From assembly GCA_029245025.1 (NCBI GenBank), contig JAQWQC010000006.1, positions 620,001 to 684,000 on the forward strand: a DNA stretch of 64,000 nt, given 5' to 3'. This DNA comes from Rhodospirillaceae bacterium (GTDB lineage: Bacteria; Pseudomonadota; Alphaproteobacteria; Rhodospirillales; Rhodospirillaceae). Each line of letters begins with the position of its first letter. Positions within the stretch are counted from its first letter, which is position 1. A program made the position numbers and the translations under genes. Below, one piece after another: positions 18,011 to 28,077 of this stretch. The notes below the pieces were generated by a model. That model did no database searches. It was given only the letters and a program-made list of their open reading frames with translations, and was not told the origin of the DNA.

Positions 18011-19132
18011 ATGACTGATGGTCCTCTTACCCGGTATCGGGCTTTGGTCGATGATGGCACGCTTAAGCCAGACCCTGCGCAAGAACTCGCGGCAGAAAAA
18101 CTCAACAGCCTGTTTCATGCGCTCCAGTCCTATAAGCTAAAAAGCGGCGGTAAGGGCTGGATGGATCGCTTTGGTTTGGCGGGCGTGTATGGCGCCGAAC
18201 CGCCTCCGCTGGGCCTTTATCTATTTGGAGGTGTTGGCGCGGGAAAGTCGATGCTGATGGATTTTCTGTTCGACTCTATGCCCGCGAGGGCGACCCGTGT
18301 TCATTTCCACGAGTTCATGCGGGATATCCACACTGAAGTTCATCGCATGCGCCAGTTGCCTGGTAACGATGACGGCGATCCCATCCCGGGTATTGCCGAC
18401 GGAATTGCAGGTGCTTCAACCCTGTTATGTTTCGATGAAATGGAAGTGCGCGACATTGCCGACGCGATGATTGTCGCGCGTGTTTTTGCCTGCTTATTCG
18501 AGCGAGGTGTCGTTGTGGTGACGACGTCAAACCGTCACCCTAACGACTTATACAAAGACGGACTGCAGCGAGATAAATTCCTACCGTTCATTGAATTACT
18601 CAAAAAGAGCTTGGATATTTTGCAACTTGAAGCCCGGCAAGATTATCGCCTTGGCCGTATTCTCGGCGAGGCGGTGTACCACACGCCGTCAGGATATGAG
18701 GCAACGGCGGCGTTGGACGCGGCGTGGAATCGCCTGACAGATAATTCAGATCCCCAGCCGGATAGCCTAACAGTGAAGGGGCGCCAGATTGTTGTTCCGG
18801 CTGCTGCTCACCAGGTTGCTCGCTTTTCGTTTTCTGATTTGTGTGAGCAACCAATGGGCGCGTCTGACTATCTCGCAATTGGCGCACAATTCTGCACGGT
18901 GATCGTCGATAGCATTCCGGCGCTCGGTCCGGAAAAACGAGATATCGCGCGGCGGTTTGTTACTATGATCGATGCTTTGTACGAACATCGGTCCGTGTTG
19001 ATTTGTTCTGCGGCGACACCACCGGATACGATATACGATGGTGATGACTGGAAGTTTGAGTTCCAACGAACCGTGTCACGGTTGGTGGAGATGCAAGCCG
19101 AAGATTACATCTGCCAACGCCACGTGGAATAA
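18011..19132 (+). CDS. zapE: AFG1/ZapE-family ATPase
   Basis: ZapE is a P-loop ATPase linked to the Z-ring in Escherichia coli; the mitochondrial relative Afg1 helps respiratory-complex quality control. The 373-residue product has the Walker A GLYLFGGVGAGKSMLMDFL near residue 68, Walker B LLCFDEMEVRDIADAM, the sensor region VVVTTSNRHPNDLYKDGLQR, and the conserved DYR and late FSFSDLCEQPMGASDY motifs. Length and order match the family. It starts at ATG 18011 and converges with the gene at 19137. A position near the sdh operon and ahead of mdh is common in alphaproteobacteria. Confidence 0.93.
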   Translation: MTDGPLTRYRALVDDGTLKPDPAQELAAEKLNSLFHALQSYKLKSGGKGWMDRFGLAGVYGAEPPPLGLYLFGGVGAGKSMLMDFLFDSMPARATRVHFHEFMRDIHTEVHRMRQLPGNDDGDPIPGIADGIAGASTLLCFDEMEVRDIADAMIVARVFACLFERGVVVVTTSNRHPNDLYKDGLQRDKFLPFIELLKKSLDILQLEARQDYRLGRILGEAVYHTPSGYEATAALDAAWNRLTDNSDPQPDSLTVKGRQIVVPAAAHQVARFSFSDLCEQPMGASDYLAIGAQFCTVIVDSIPALGPEKRDIARRFVTMIDALYEHRSVLICSAATPPDTIYDGDDWKFEFQRTVSRLVEMQAEDYICQRHVE

Positions 19133-19136
19133 ACAA

Positions 19137-20150
19137 CTACAATTCGCAGTCAACGCTCTTACGAAACTTCATCTGCGCGATGATAGCGTCGCGCTCTTCT
19201 TCGTCGGACACATAGGAATTTGGTTCAGGCTTTATCAGCAGCAATAGAGTGCCTTCGCCTCGCAGGTCTTCGGGAATTGCTGGATTGTCTGGATCGGTCA
19301 CTTCAATCGGATGGATCACGGCAACCTCAAGGTCAGGCCGATCCCACATCACCCGTTCGGCCGCGCCTAAGAACCCAGCTGAGTGAAAAGACCCATTTAT
19401 GTGCACAACGCGATGCCCAGGGTTGGAGTTGATGTGCTGGACGATAGATTGGGCCATGGTTTCGTCTCGGGTGACTTGCGCCGCGAAACTTCTGAGAACC
19501 GCTGCACTCACTGTATCGTTTTCCCCGGTCGATTCGCCGTGTCCAGCATTGCCGCCTGCAAACTCGAAAAAACGATCTTTGTAGGGTCCGTCTTCAAGGC
19601 GCAGGGTCAGGGCCGACCAATGCTGTTTATCGGCGGGTAGAGTGGCCAGAAAGTCAGGGCCCTGACGTCCGACGCAGCGCACCACTGTGTTCGGTGCTTC
19701 GGAGGCAATGACGGCGAGGCCATTCTCTTTGGCGTATTCCACCAGAGGGCGATAGCTCATCGGATAATTGTCCCAAGCTCTGCCTTTCTCACGTAGGGTG
19801 GCTTCGCCGATATCTCCCGCAAGGTATTGGTCGACGATCGGCTGCACGTCCCGCTCAAATTGCTCGAGGGAGAGCGCAGTGTCGAAATATCTTTCGTGAA
19901 GCGCCCTAAACAGCGCCATTTGCGCCAAATGATTACCTGGGTGACGATGTGTTTCTCCGAGAAAAACCACGTCAGCATTCGAGAGTTTTGCCGCAGCTTG
20001 TGCAGCAGACAGGACGGTGTCTGTAGATGGATCGATGATGTGATAAGCGGTCAGGTCGGCCAGGGGTGATAGGCCTATGATATTGGGCGTAGCGCAGCCC
20101 GCCATCAAGAAAGCTGCTATTGCGGCGAAGAGCGGGGTTAGGCGAAACAT
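19137..20150 (-). CDS. ChaN-family lipoprotein
   Basis: 337 residues. The signal peptide MFRLTPLFAAIAAFLMAGCA has a lipobox ending at Cys19. The ChaN/EreA-like fold is shown by VVFLGETHRHPGNHLAQMAL, SLEQFERDVQPIVDQYLAGD, MSYRPLVEYAKENGLAVIASEAP and VHINGSFHSAGFLGAAERV, with the Glu-His pairs proposed to bind haem or metal in ChaN. The best-known member, Campylobacter ChaN, binds haem, so a role in iron acquisition is possible; substrate is not shown. It is transcribed leftward and separated by about 220 bases from the divergent mdh gene. Confidence 0.85.
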   Translation of the reverse strand: MFRLTPLFAAIAAFLMAGCATPNIIGLSPLADLTAYHIIDPSTDTVLSAAQAAAKLSNADVVFLGETHRHPGNHLAQMALFRALHERYFDTALSLEQFERDVQPIVDQYLAGDIGEATLREKGRAWDNYPMSYRPLVEYAKENGLAVIASEAPNTVVRCVGRQGPDFLATLPADKQHWSALTLRLEDGPYKDRFFEFAGGNAGHGESTGENDTVSAAVLRSFAAQVTRDETMAQSIVQHINSNPGHRVVHINGSFHSAGFLGAAERVMWDRPDLEVAVIHPIEVTDPDNPAIPEDLRGEGTLLLLIKPEPNSYVSDEEERDAIIAQMKFRKSVDCEL

Positions 20151-20326
20151 CTGGGTCTACTTAAAATGAGACGTGAGGGATCCAGTATGATAGCCCAAAT
20201 ACCGCGGAACAGCCATTTTCTGGCGGTCCAGGCCAGGCCCACCCTTGCTCCACCAGCCGTTTCGCGCTACCAACCGCGCGCGGGGTTTCGCCTCCTAACG
20301 GATCGGGCGCGACCTCCAAAACTTAA

Positions 20327-21340
<1,014 letters not shown>

Positions 21341-21407
21341 GACACGATAAGCAGGAGTAGACTGAACACCTTCGGTCTTTCCGTGGTCACGGCTATAGGG
21401 GAAAGCC

Positions 21408-22607
21408 ATGAATATCCATGAGTATCAAGCCAAGCAGGTCTTAAAAAAGTACGGCGTGCCCGTGCCCGTTGGTGGTGTTGCGTATACCGCCGCCGAGGCA
21501 GAGAAGGTAGCATCCGGTATGGGTGAAGATGTCTTCGTTGTGAAGTCGCAGATCCATGCTGGCGGCCGCGGTAAAGGCACCTTCAAAGAAGACGAGGGCA
21601 AGGGCAAGGGTGGTGTCCGCATTTGCAAGTCCGTCGCTGAAGTAAAAGAAAACGCGGCCGACATGATCGGTAAGACATTGGTTACGCACCAGACTGGACC
21701 TGTCGGTAAAGAAGTTAAACGTATTTACGTTGAGGCCGGCTGTGCCATCGACCGCGAACTGTATCTTTCGATGTTGATTGATCGCGGAACTAGCCGCGTC
21801 ACAATTATGGCGTCGACAGAAGGTGGTATGAACATCGAAGAAGTGGCCTATGAAACACCAGAGAAAATTCTTTTCCAGTCGATTGATCCTGCCGCGGGCA
21901 TTCAGGGCTTTCATTGCCGCAATATTGCCTTTGCTCTTGGATTAGAAGGGGGGCAAATCAAATCCTGCTCCAAGCTACTCGAGGCCTTGTATGAGGCGTT
22001 CCTCGCCACCGATGCCTCACTGCTTGAGATCAACCCTTTGGTTGTGACTAAAGACGGTGATGTAATTCCGCTTGATGCGAAGATGAACTTCGATTCCAAC
22101 GCTATGTATCGGCAACCCGATATTCATGATCTGCGTGATGAAGATGAAGAAGATGCGATGGAGCTAAAGGCGTCCAAGCATGATCTCAACTACATCAAGC
22201 TGGATGGCACCATAGGCTGCATGGTCAACGGCGCTGGCTTGGCAATGTCGACCATGGATATCATTCAACTCCACGGTGGAACGCCAGCTAACTTCCTAGA
22301 TGTTGGTGGCGGTGCGACCGCTGAGCGCGTGACGACCGCATTTAAGATCATTCTGTCTGACCCAAATGTCGAGGGGATTTTGGTCAATATCTTTGGCGGC
22401 ATCATGCGCTGCGATGTCATCGCCGAAGGCGTGGTGGAAGCGGTCAAGGAGGTCAGCTTGGAAGTTCCGCTGGTGGTGCGACTTGAAGGCACCAATGTTG
22501 AGCTCGGCAAAAAAATCATGGCCGACTCTGGTCTTCCAATTATTTCAGCCGACGATCTCGGCGACGCTGCTGCGAAAGTCGTGGCCGCAGTGAAGGAGGC
22601 TGCGTAA
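21408..22607 (+). CDS. sucC: Succinyl-CoA synthetase subunit beta
   Basis: 399 residues with the ATP-grasp fold. Seen are [36 protein letters not shown] (nucleotide-binding loop), [65 protein letters not shown] and [18 protein letters not shown]. With SucD it makes ATP or GTP from succinyl-CoA. The TAATG junction shares one base with sucD, implying translational coupling and equal subunit synthesis. Confidence 0.97.
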   Translation: MNIHEYQAKQVLKKYGVPVPVGGVAYTAAEAEKVASGMGEDVFVVKSQIHAGGRGKGTFKEDEGKGKGGVRICKSVAEVKENAADMIGKTLVTHQTGPVGKEVKRIYVEAGCAIDRELYLSMLIDRGTSRVTIMASTEGGMNIEEVAYETPEKILFQSIDPAAGIQGFHCRNIAFALGLEGGQIKSCSKLLEALYEAFLATDASLLEINPLVVTKDGDVIPLDAKMNFDSNAMYRQPDIHDLRDEDEEDAMELKASKHDLNYIKLDGTIGCMVNGAGLAMSTMDIIQLHGGTPANFLDVGGGATAERVTTAFKIILSDPNVEGILVNIFGGIMRCDVIAEGVVEAVKEVSLEVPLVVRLEGTNVELGKKIMADSGLPIISADDLGDAAAKVVAAVKEAA

Positions 22608-23482
22608 TGGCGGTTCTCGTTGATAAGAATACCAAGGTGCTTTGCCAAGGATTTACCGGCAGTCAGGGAACCTTTCACTCAGAGCAAGCCATTGCCTATG
22701 GCACGCAGATGGTCGGTGGTGTGACGCCGGGTAAGGGCGGCACCAAGCATCTTGATTTGCCCGTGTTCAATACGGTTGCAGACGCTGTTAAAGATACCGG
22801 CGCCAATGCTTCAGTCATTTATGTTCCGCCACCGTTTGCGGCAGACGCTATTCTTGAAGCCATAGATGCAGAGATTCCTCTGGTGGTGTGTATCACTGAG
22901 GGTATCCCCGTGCTCGACATGGTGCGCGTTAAGCGAGCTTTGGATGGCGGTAGCACACGGCTCATTGGCCCTAATTGCCCCGGCATAATTACGCCGGGTG
23001 AATCTAAGATCGGCATTATGCCGGGCCACATTCACCAGAAGGGCAAGATCGGCGTGGTTTCTCGTTCCGGAACGTTGACTTACGAAGCGGTTGGACAAAC
23101 CACTGCAGCCGGTCTTGGTCAAACAACATGTATCGGCATTGGTGGTGATCCTATCAATGGCACGAACTTCATTGACTGCCTTGATGCATTTTTGTCCGAC
23201 GATGAAACCGAAGGCATTATCATGATTGGTGAGATCGGCGGCACCGCTGAAGAAGAAGCGGCCGAGTTCTACACTCAGTCCAAGGTTAAAAAGCCAATTT
23301 GTGGGTTCGTTGCCGGGGTCACCGCTCCGCCAGGTAAGCGCATGGGGCATGCCGGTGCGATTATCTCCGGCGGCCAAGGCACGGCAGACTCCAAGATTGA
23401 AGCCATGAAATCAGCTGGGTTCTTGGTGGCTGAAAGTCCAGCGGCTTTGGGCTCGACCATGCTTGAGGCCATGAAGGGCTAA
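22607..23482 (+). CDS. sucD: Succinyl-CoA synthetase subunit alpha
   Basis: 291 residues. It has the CoA-binding fold [19 protein letters not shown], the [11 protein letters not shown] and [19 protein letters not shown] segments, and the phosphohistidine region [19 protein letters not shown] with [14 protein letters not shown]. All catalytic elements are present. It ends the mdh-sucCD cluster. No clear terminator follows, and a TonB receptor gene begins about 230 bases downstream. Confidence 0.97.
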   Translation: MAVLVDKNTKVLCQGFTGSQGTFHSEQAIAYGTQMVGGVTPGKGGTKHLDLPVFNTVADAVKDTGANASVIYVPPPFAADAILEAIDAEIPLVVCITEGIPVLDMVRVKRALDGGSTRLIGPNCPGIITPGESKIGIMPGHIHQKGKIGVVSRSGTLTYEAVGQTTAAGLGQTTCIGIGGDPINGTNFIDCLDAFLSDDETEGIIMIGEIGGTAEEEAAEFYTQSKVKKPICGFVAGVTAPPGKRMGHAGAIISGGQGTADSKIEAMKSAGFLVAESPAALGSTMLEAMKG

Positions 23483-23511
23483 TGCGCGCGGCGAGCGTGG
23501 AGACTTAACAG

Positions 23512-23622
23512 TTGATCGGCTACGTATACCGCAGAGTGCGTCTGTTGGTGCTTTTTTTCATTCTCCTATTGCCGCACACCGCGGTGGCGGGGCATCGCTC
23601 GGCCATAACGGTGTCGCGCTAA
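23512..23622 (+). CDS. Possible 36-residue ORF with signal-peptide-like sequence
   Basis: TTG 23512, with GGAG nine bases upstream, opens 36 codons reading LIGYVYRRVRLLVLFFILLL then PHTAVAGHRSAITVSR and TAA. A basic start, a strong hydrophobic core and an AVA-G cleavage-like site look like an export signal without a mature protein. It could be the relic of a secreted-protein gene, a leader peptide ahead of the receptor gene, or chance. Confidence 0.3.
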   Translation: MIGYVYRRVRLLVLFFILLLPHTAVAGHRSAITVSR

Positions 23623-23645
23623 CTATATAAATACATACTTTATTA

Positions 23646-23674
23646 TTGGCGAAAATAGATGCGCTTGGTAGTAT
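23646..23674 (+). promoter_or_regulatory. Predicted promoter of the TonB-dependent receptor gene
   Basis: TTGGCG, a 17-base spacer and TAGTAT sit 40 bases before the receptor start, in a locally AT-rich stretch. No obvious Fur-box repeat overlaps it. Confidence 0.45.
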
Positions 23675-23713
23675 TCGACAAAACGCTAAATTTAAAATCT
23701 ATAGGAAAAACCT

Positions 23714-25906
23714 ATGTTTAATCACCCTGCCCTTTTCGCGACTGTCGCTGTTGTAAGTCTGGTCGCTGGCTCTTCATCATCTGCGCTTGCCCAGTCGGGC
23801 AACTTAGAACTTGAAGAGATTGTTGTTACTGCGTTGAAGCGCAGCCAGTCACTCCAAGATGTTCCAGCGGCTATCACCGCAATTACTGGTGAAATGCTTG
23901 ATGATCTTGCCGTCGATGACATTCAAGATCTTTATGTGCAAACACCTGGTTTGGCGTTTAGCCGTGCAGGAGGTGAAGGGCAGGTTTACATTCGTGGTGT
24001 CGGATCTTCGGCCTTTGGGGTGACCAATGACCCCAGCTCTGCCATTAACCAAGATGGTGTTTACCTTACCCTCGCAAACATGGGGCTGACCCAATTCCTT
24101 GACGTTGATCGCATCGAAGTGCTGCGCGGTCCGCAAGGCACCTTGTACGGTCGCAATGCGACGGCCGGCGCAATTAATATTATTTCTCGCGCGCCGACAG
24201 AAGAAGCAGAAGGCTACGCCAAGGCTTCTTACGGCAACTGGAACCGCCGCCAACTTGAAGGCGCCGTCGGTGGCTCAATCGGAGATGGTGTACGTGCCCG
24301 AATTGCTGCCAAGTACCTCAACGACGATGGGTACACGAAGGACCTGGAGCCTGGTGGATCAGACGATATCGACGATCAGGAGTTAGGGGCTTTCCGTGCG
24401 ACATTCGAATTTGATCTCGGAGACAGCGCTACATTGAAACTGATTGGTGACTGGTCGGATTTTAAAAGCAACAACAGAACCGCTAAGCCGCTTGATGATC
24501 TTTCTTTCGCGGTACTGCTTAATGCTGCACCCCAGGATGGTATCGATGTCACCCGGAACAATCTCGATACATTCTTCGATTGGGAAACCGGCGGTATTAC
24601 AGCAGACCTCCAGTGGGATCTTTCAGATACAGTTACGCTCACATCGATTAGTGCCTTCCGCACTTACGAGAGTGACTTTTTCTTTAATACAGATGGAACT
24701 GAGCAAGAGGTTACTCGGTCTACATTCGTGTATGAAACCGACCAATATTCTCAGGAGCTCCGTCTCGCTTCCAATGGCCTCGACGGCTGGTCATGGTTGA
24801 TCGGTGGGTACTTCCTTGACGAAGATAAGTCTGGGGCTCTTGGTCTCGGTCGCGCAACCCACCCCTCTTTAGGCCAAGTCAGCTTTATCATTCCTAACGA
24901 TGATACGGCTGAATCCATTGCCGCTTTTGGGCAGATTACTTACGATGTCTCTGACGCCATCACCTTGTCTGTCGGCGCGCGTTACTCAGACGAAAAGAAA
25001 ACTGACGAATCGTCTGTTGGCGCTATCTTCGGTGATTTCCGAGGCCTCGCTGCAGTGGGTAATGTCGTTCAGTTCAATTCTCGATCTGATGAAGCGTCTT
25101 ACAACGAGTTCACGCCGCGTTTTGGTCTTGAATACCGTCCCGATGAAGACAGCCTGTTCTATGCGACGATTAGTAAAGGTTTTAAGTCTGGTGGCTGGAA
25201 CGCATTTGACAACTCGCCGTCCTTCGAGCCGGAGACGCTTTGGTCTTACGAAATTGGGTCTAAATCTGAGCTAGCTGATGGACTTGTTCGTTTCAACACG
25301 TCGGCCTTCTATTACGACTATAAAAACCTACAGGTCTCCGCCTTTAGAAATGGCTTGACGATCACAACCAACGCGGCAGAGGCTACCGTTTGGGGTCTGG
25401 AAGCAGAAGTGAATATGCGCGCTAGCGAGCAGCTGAGCATCAACGGATCGGCCGCCTATCTTGATGCGACCTATGATGAGTTTATCTCCACCTTCGGTAA
25501 TGCCACAGGTGTTGATCTCTCAGGTAACCGCTTGAATAACGCACCCAAAGTTTCGTTGAACGTCAACGCTACATACGAGGTTCCGCTGTCGAGCGGCGCG
25601 CGGGTCGATATCTTTGGTCAGCTCAGCTACCAGTCTCGTGTCTTCCACACGCAGAACAATGAGGACCTAATCGGTCAAGACGGTTTTGCCTTGTTAGATG
25701 TGCGAATTGCTTATGTCGCTGAAGACGAGTCTTGGGAATTTGCAATCTTCGGGAAAAACCTAACCGATGAGGAGTATTTCCAAAATACGGTGCGCTTTAC
25801 ATCTTTGAGCCAGGGCAATCCTGCCGATGTAAATAACATAGGCGCGGGTCTCGGGTATCCTGGTGAAGGATTGTCCTACGGAGTCCAGGCGTCCTATCGC
25901 TTCTAG
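23714..25906 (+). CDS. TonB-dependent outer-membrane receptor
   Basis: 730 residues. A signal peptide (about residues 1-27, ending SSSALAQ) is followed by the TonB box LEEIVVTALKRSQ at 33-45. The plug domain shows SLQDVPAAITAITGEML, PGLAFSRAGGEGQVYIRGVG, VEVLRGPQGTLYGRNATAGAIN-like text (IEVLRGPQGTLYGRNATAGA) and ISRAPT. The long barrel ends in an aromatic residue (QASYRF), as needed for outer-membrane insertion. The EIVVTA(x)KR style and length match the large family used by marine bacteria for siderophores, vitamins or glycans; the ligand is unknown and no degradative genes flank it. A terminator follows. Confidence 0.93.
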   Translation: MFNHPALFATVAVVSLVAGSSSSALAQSGNLELEEIVVTALKRSQSLQDVPAAITAITGEMLDDLAVDDIQDLYVQTPGLAFSRAGGEGQVYIRGVGSSAFGVTNDPSSAINQDGVYLTLANMGLTQFLDVDRIEVLRGPQGTLYGRNATAGAINIISRAPTEEAEGYAKASYGNWNRRQLEGAVGGSIGDGVRARIAAKYLNDDGYTKDLEPGGSDDIDDQELGAFRATFEFDLGDSATLKLIGDWSDFKSNNRTAKPLDDLSFAVLLNAAPQDGIDVTRNNLDTFFDWETGGITADLQWDLSDTVTLTSISAFRTYESDFFFNTDGTEQEVTRSTFVYETDQYSQELRLASNGLDGWSWLIGGYFLDEDKSGALGLGRATHPSLGQVSFIIPNDDTAESIAAFGQITYDVSDAITLSVGARYSDEKKTDESSVGAIFGDFRGLAAVGNVVQFNSRSDEASYNEFTPRFGLEYRPDEDSLFYATISKGFKSGGWNAFDNSPSFEPETLWSYEIGSKSELADGLVRFNTSAFYYDYKNLQVSAFRNGLTITTNAAEATVWGLEAEVNMRASEQLSINGSAAYLDATYDEFISTFGNATGVDLSGNRLNNAPKVSLNVNATYEVPLSSGARVDIFGQLSYQSRVFHTQNNEDLIGQDGFALLDVRIAYVAEDESWEFAIFGKNLTDEEYFQNTVRFTSLSQGNPADVNNIGAGLGYPGEGLSYGVQASYRF

Positions 25907-25926
25907 GGAAGCTAACTAACTCAATT

Positions 25927-25959
25927 AACCCCGCCCGGCGTTTCGTTGGGCGGGGTTTT
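25927..25959 (+). terminator. Rho-independent terminator after the TonB receptor gene
   Basis: A perfect ten-base stem AACCCCGCCC/GGGCGGGGTT with an 11-base loop, followed by TTTTC, 21 bases after the receptor stop codon. Confidence 0.92.
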
Positions 25960-26078
25960 CTATACCAGAAATTTGCTAGTGAGGTTTGTCGGCTCCAGAG
26001 ATGCTATTCCGGCCACTTCAAGACTAAATGTCGCCGCTAAATGCTAGACATTATCGCGCGGGCAGTCTTTGATGCTGA

Positions 26079-26975
26079 ATGCATTTACCAGGACCCTTTG
26101 ACATCATTCGTGTCGTCGAGTTGGAAGGCGCATTCCGCGTTCCCGACTTTCTTTTTCCTGATGCGACCGAAGAGGTAATCAAAGCGTCTAAAGTGGGCAG
26201 TGACCCTCGGTTTTATAACGCCGAGACCAATATGCTGTTCATGTCGTTCCATACGTTGGTCATTAGAACGCAACGTCACACCATTTTGGTCGACACGTGT
26301 ATTGGCAATGACAAAGAGCGCCCCGAGCTACTCGACTGGCATCATCGCAGCGGACCGTTTTTAGCTGACCTCGCGGCTGCCGGTGTGCCTGCCGAAAGCA
26401 TTGATTTTGTTCTTTGCACACACCTTCATGCCGATCACGTTGGTTGGAATACAAAACTTTTGGATGGCCGCTGGGTTCCCACGTTTCCCAATGCCAAATA
26501 CTTGATGGCACGCACCGAAGTTGAGCATTGGTCCCATGTAGCTCTTTCATCAGCAGCAGCGGCCAATCACCGGTCTTGGGATGATAGCGTTCAGCCAATT
26601 CTCGATGCTGGGCAGGCTCTGATTGTCGATTCCGACTACGAAATTGAACCGGGTATTCACCTAATCCCAGCGCCTGGACACACACCTGGCAATGTTATTT
26701 TGCATGTCAGCGATGGCAAAGAACGAGCTTATCTTATCGGCGATACCATTCATCACCCGTTGCAGATCGAGCACCCGGATTGGTCGAGTAGTTTTTGTTT
26801 CGATCCCGAGCAATCGAGGGCAACACGTAAGGCCTTTTTAGATGGCGTGGCAGAGACCCCTTCTCTTGTTATACCGGCTCATTTTGCCGCACCCACGGCG
26901 GTCCGAATCACGGGTGACGCGCACGGGTACGATTTTGAGACGGTAGAAAAAGACCAACGCCTTGCGTTAAAGTAA
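26079..26975 (+). CDS. MBL-fold metallo-hydrolase
   Basis: 298 residues with the metallo-beta-lactamase fold. The dinuclear zinc motif is THLHADHVGW, followed by PAPGHTPGN, AYLIGDTIHHP and the final histidine in IPAHFAAP. An in-frame TGA directly before ATG 26079 fixes the start. The architecture resembles quorum-quenching lactonases and alkylsulfatase-like or glyoxalase II relatives, but the substrate cannot be assigned. It stands alone downstream of the receptor terminator. Confidence 0.88.
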   Translation: MHLPGPFDIIRVVELEGAFRVPDFLFPDATEEVIKASKVGSDPRFYNAETNMLFMSFHTLVIRTQRHTILVDTCIGNDKERPELLDWHHRSGPFLADLAAAGVPAESIDFVLCTHLHADHVGWNTKLLDGRWVPTFPNAKYLMARTEVEHWSHVALSSAAAANHRSWDDSVQPILDAGQALIVDSDYEIEPGIHLIPAPGHTPGNVILHVSDGKERAYLIGDTIHHPLQIEHPDWSSSFCFDPEQSRATRKAFLDGVAETPSLVIPAHFAAPTAVRITGDAHGYDFETVEKDQRLALK

Positions 26976-27004
26976 GGGGCACAGCCATTAAGAGACTTTG
27001 TGCA

Positions 27005-27229
27005 ATGGCGGATGAAGGTTCTTCTGTTAAAGGATTCCTGTGGCGCTGGGGGTTGTGCTTCGTTCTTGTACTCGCGACTTTTAATCCGCCTGGATTTTCC
27101 TGATGCGATTGGGTTATGGGTGGAGGCGGCGCGTAACCGATGAAAGCTCTAACTGGCAAAGTGCTCCTTTCTGCCTATACGTTTGTTGTAAATGCCACCT
27201 GGGAATCTCAGGGTCCGTTTGGCTCATAG
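27005..27229 (+). pseudogene. DUF6524-type membrane protein gene with two nonsense codons
   Basis: From ATG 27005: GFLWRWGLCFVLVLATFNPP then GFS, TGA (27101), CDWVMGGGGA, TAA (27134), PMKALTGKVLLSAYTFVVNA then TWESQGPFGS and TAG. This follows the pattern I associate with DUF6524 (a hydrophobic first helix, then 'TFNPTG-S-Y-HWV', then 'PLKALxGxxLL' and 'ATxxSLGPxG') in one unbroken frame apart from the stops. The family normally continues with a third and fourth helix, which is missing here. Two stops plus truncation make function unlikely. Confidence 0.68.
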
Positions 27230-27299
27230 TCACCAGTCAGGTGGATGTCGATGACGTTGATGGGTGACGTGAGCCCTTGGCCGAAATAGGAGATCACAC

Positions 27300-27956
27300 A
27301 TGATAGATTGGCCCATAGACCCAAAGCGGACGGCTTTGATCAATGTTGATCTTCAGAATGTTTTCGTTGAAGGTTTTGACATTTCGGCGACTGATGGTCC
27401 TGAAGTGGTCCAGCGGCTGAACAAGCTTTCCCGGGTTTGTCGAGACCATGGCATGATGGTGATTCATACCATCAATGAATTGCGGGCCGATAGTTCCAAT
27501 AGGGGCATCGCTTCAGAGGTCGTCACCTCTTACCTGAAAAGCACCGGCACTAATAGAAAAGGTGGCATCACAGCTGGCACCGACGGAGCTAAACTGCATG
27601 CGTCTCTAGAAGTAGAGCCTTCAGATGTATTGCTGATCAAGCCCCGCTACGGATCCTTCACAGGCACGGACCTCGATCTCATCTTACGTACCAATGACAT
27701 TGAAGCCGTCTTGATTGGCGGTATCGCAACAAATGTGTGTTGCGATACCACGGCCCGTGAAGCCAATCAGCGGGACTATAAGGTGTTCTTTCTGTCCGAT
27801 GGTACAGGAAACCACGGCATGCAGGGCCTTTCGGCCGAAGAGATCAAAGCGGCAACCCTGGCGGCGGTCCGTCTCGCATTTGGGCAGGTTCTGACCGTAG
27901 ACGAGGCCATCGCTAAGATTGAAGAGGGTGGTCAGGAGATAATTGCGGCGGATTAA
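27300..27956 (+). CDS. Isochorismatase-family cysteine hydrolase
   Basis: 218 residues starting MIDWPIDPKRTALINVDLQN. The family triad is present: Asp in NVDLQNVF, Lys in LIKPRYGSFTGTDLDLIL, and Cys in IGGIATNVCCDTTAREAN, with the usual cis-peptide GGIATN before the nucleophile. Members hydrolyse isochorismate, nicotinamide, biuret, N-carbamoyl compounds and others, so the substrate is undetermined. A ribosome-binding site AATAGGAGAT precedes ATG 27300. It lies between the broken DUF6524 gene and sucA with no clear operon partner. Confidence 0.9.
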   Translation: MIDWPIDPKRTALINVDLQNVFVEGFDISATDGPEVVQRLNKLSRVCRDHGMMVIHTINELRADSSNRGIASEVVTSYLKSTGTNRKGGITAGTDGAKLHASLEVEPSDVLLIKPRYGSFTGTDLDLILRTNDIEAVLIGGIATNVCCDTTAREANQRDYKVFFLSDGTGNHGMQGLSAEEIKAATLAAVRLAFGQVLTVDEAIAKIEEGGQEIIAAD

Positions 27957-28077
27957 ACGCCTGAATCTTATCCACAGGAACCCCATAACGCGTTGTTTTG
28001 CCGTATCTTTTCGGCTAATACTTGCGCGTTAGGGCATCGAAAATGCTCAGCCGCGCACCTATTAGGGACAGATCACG

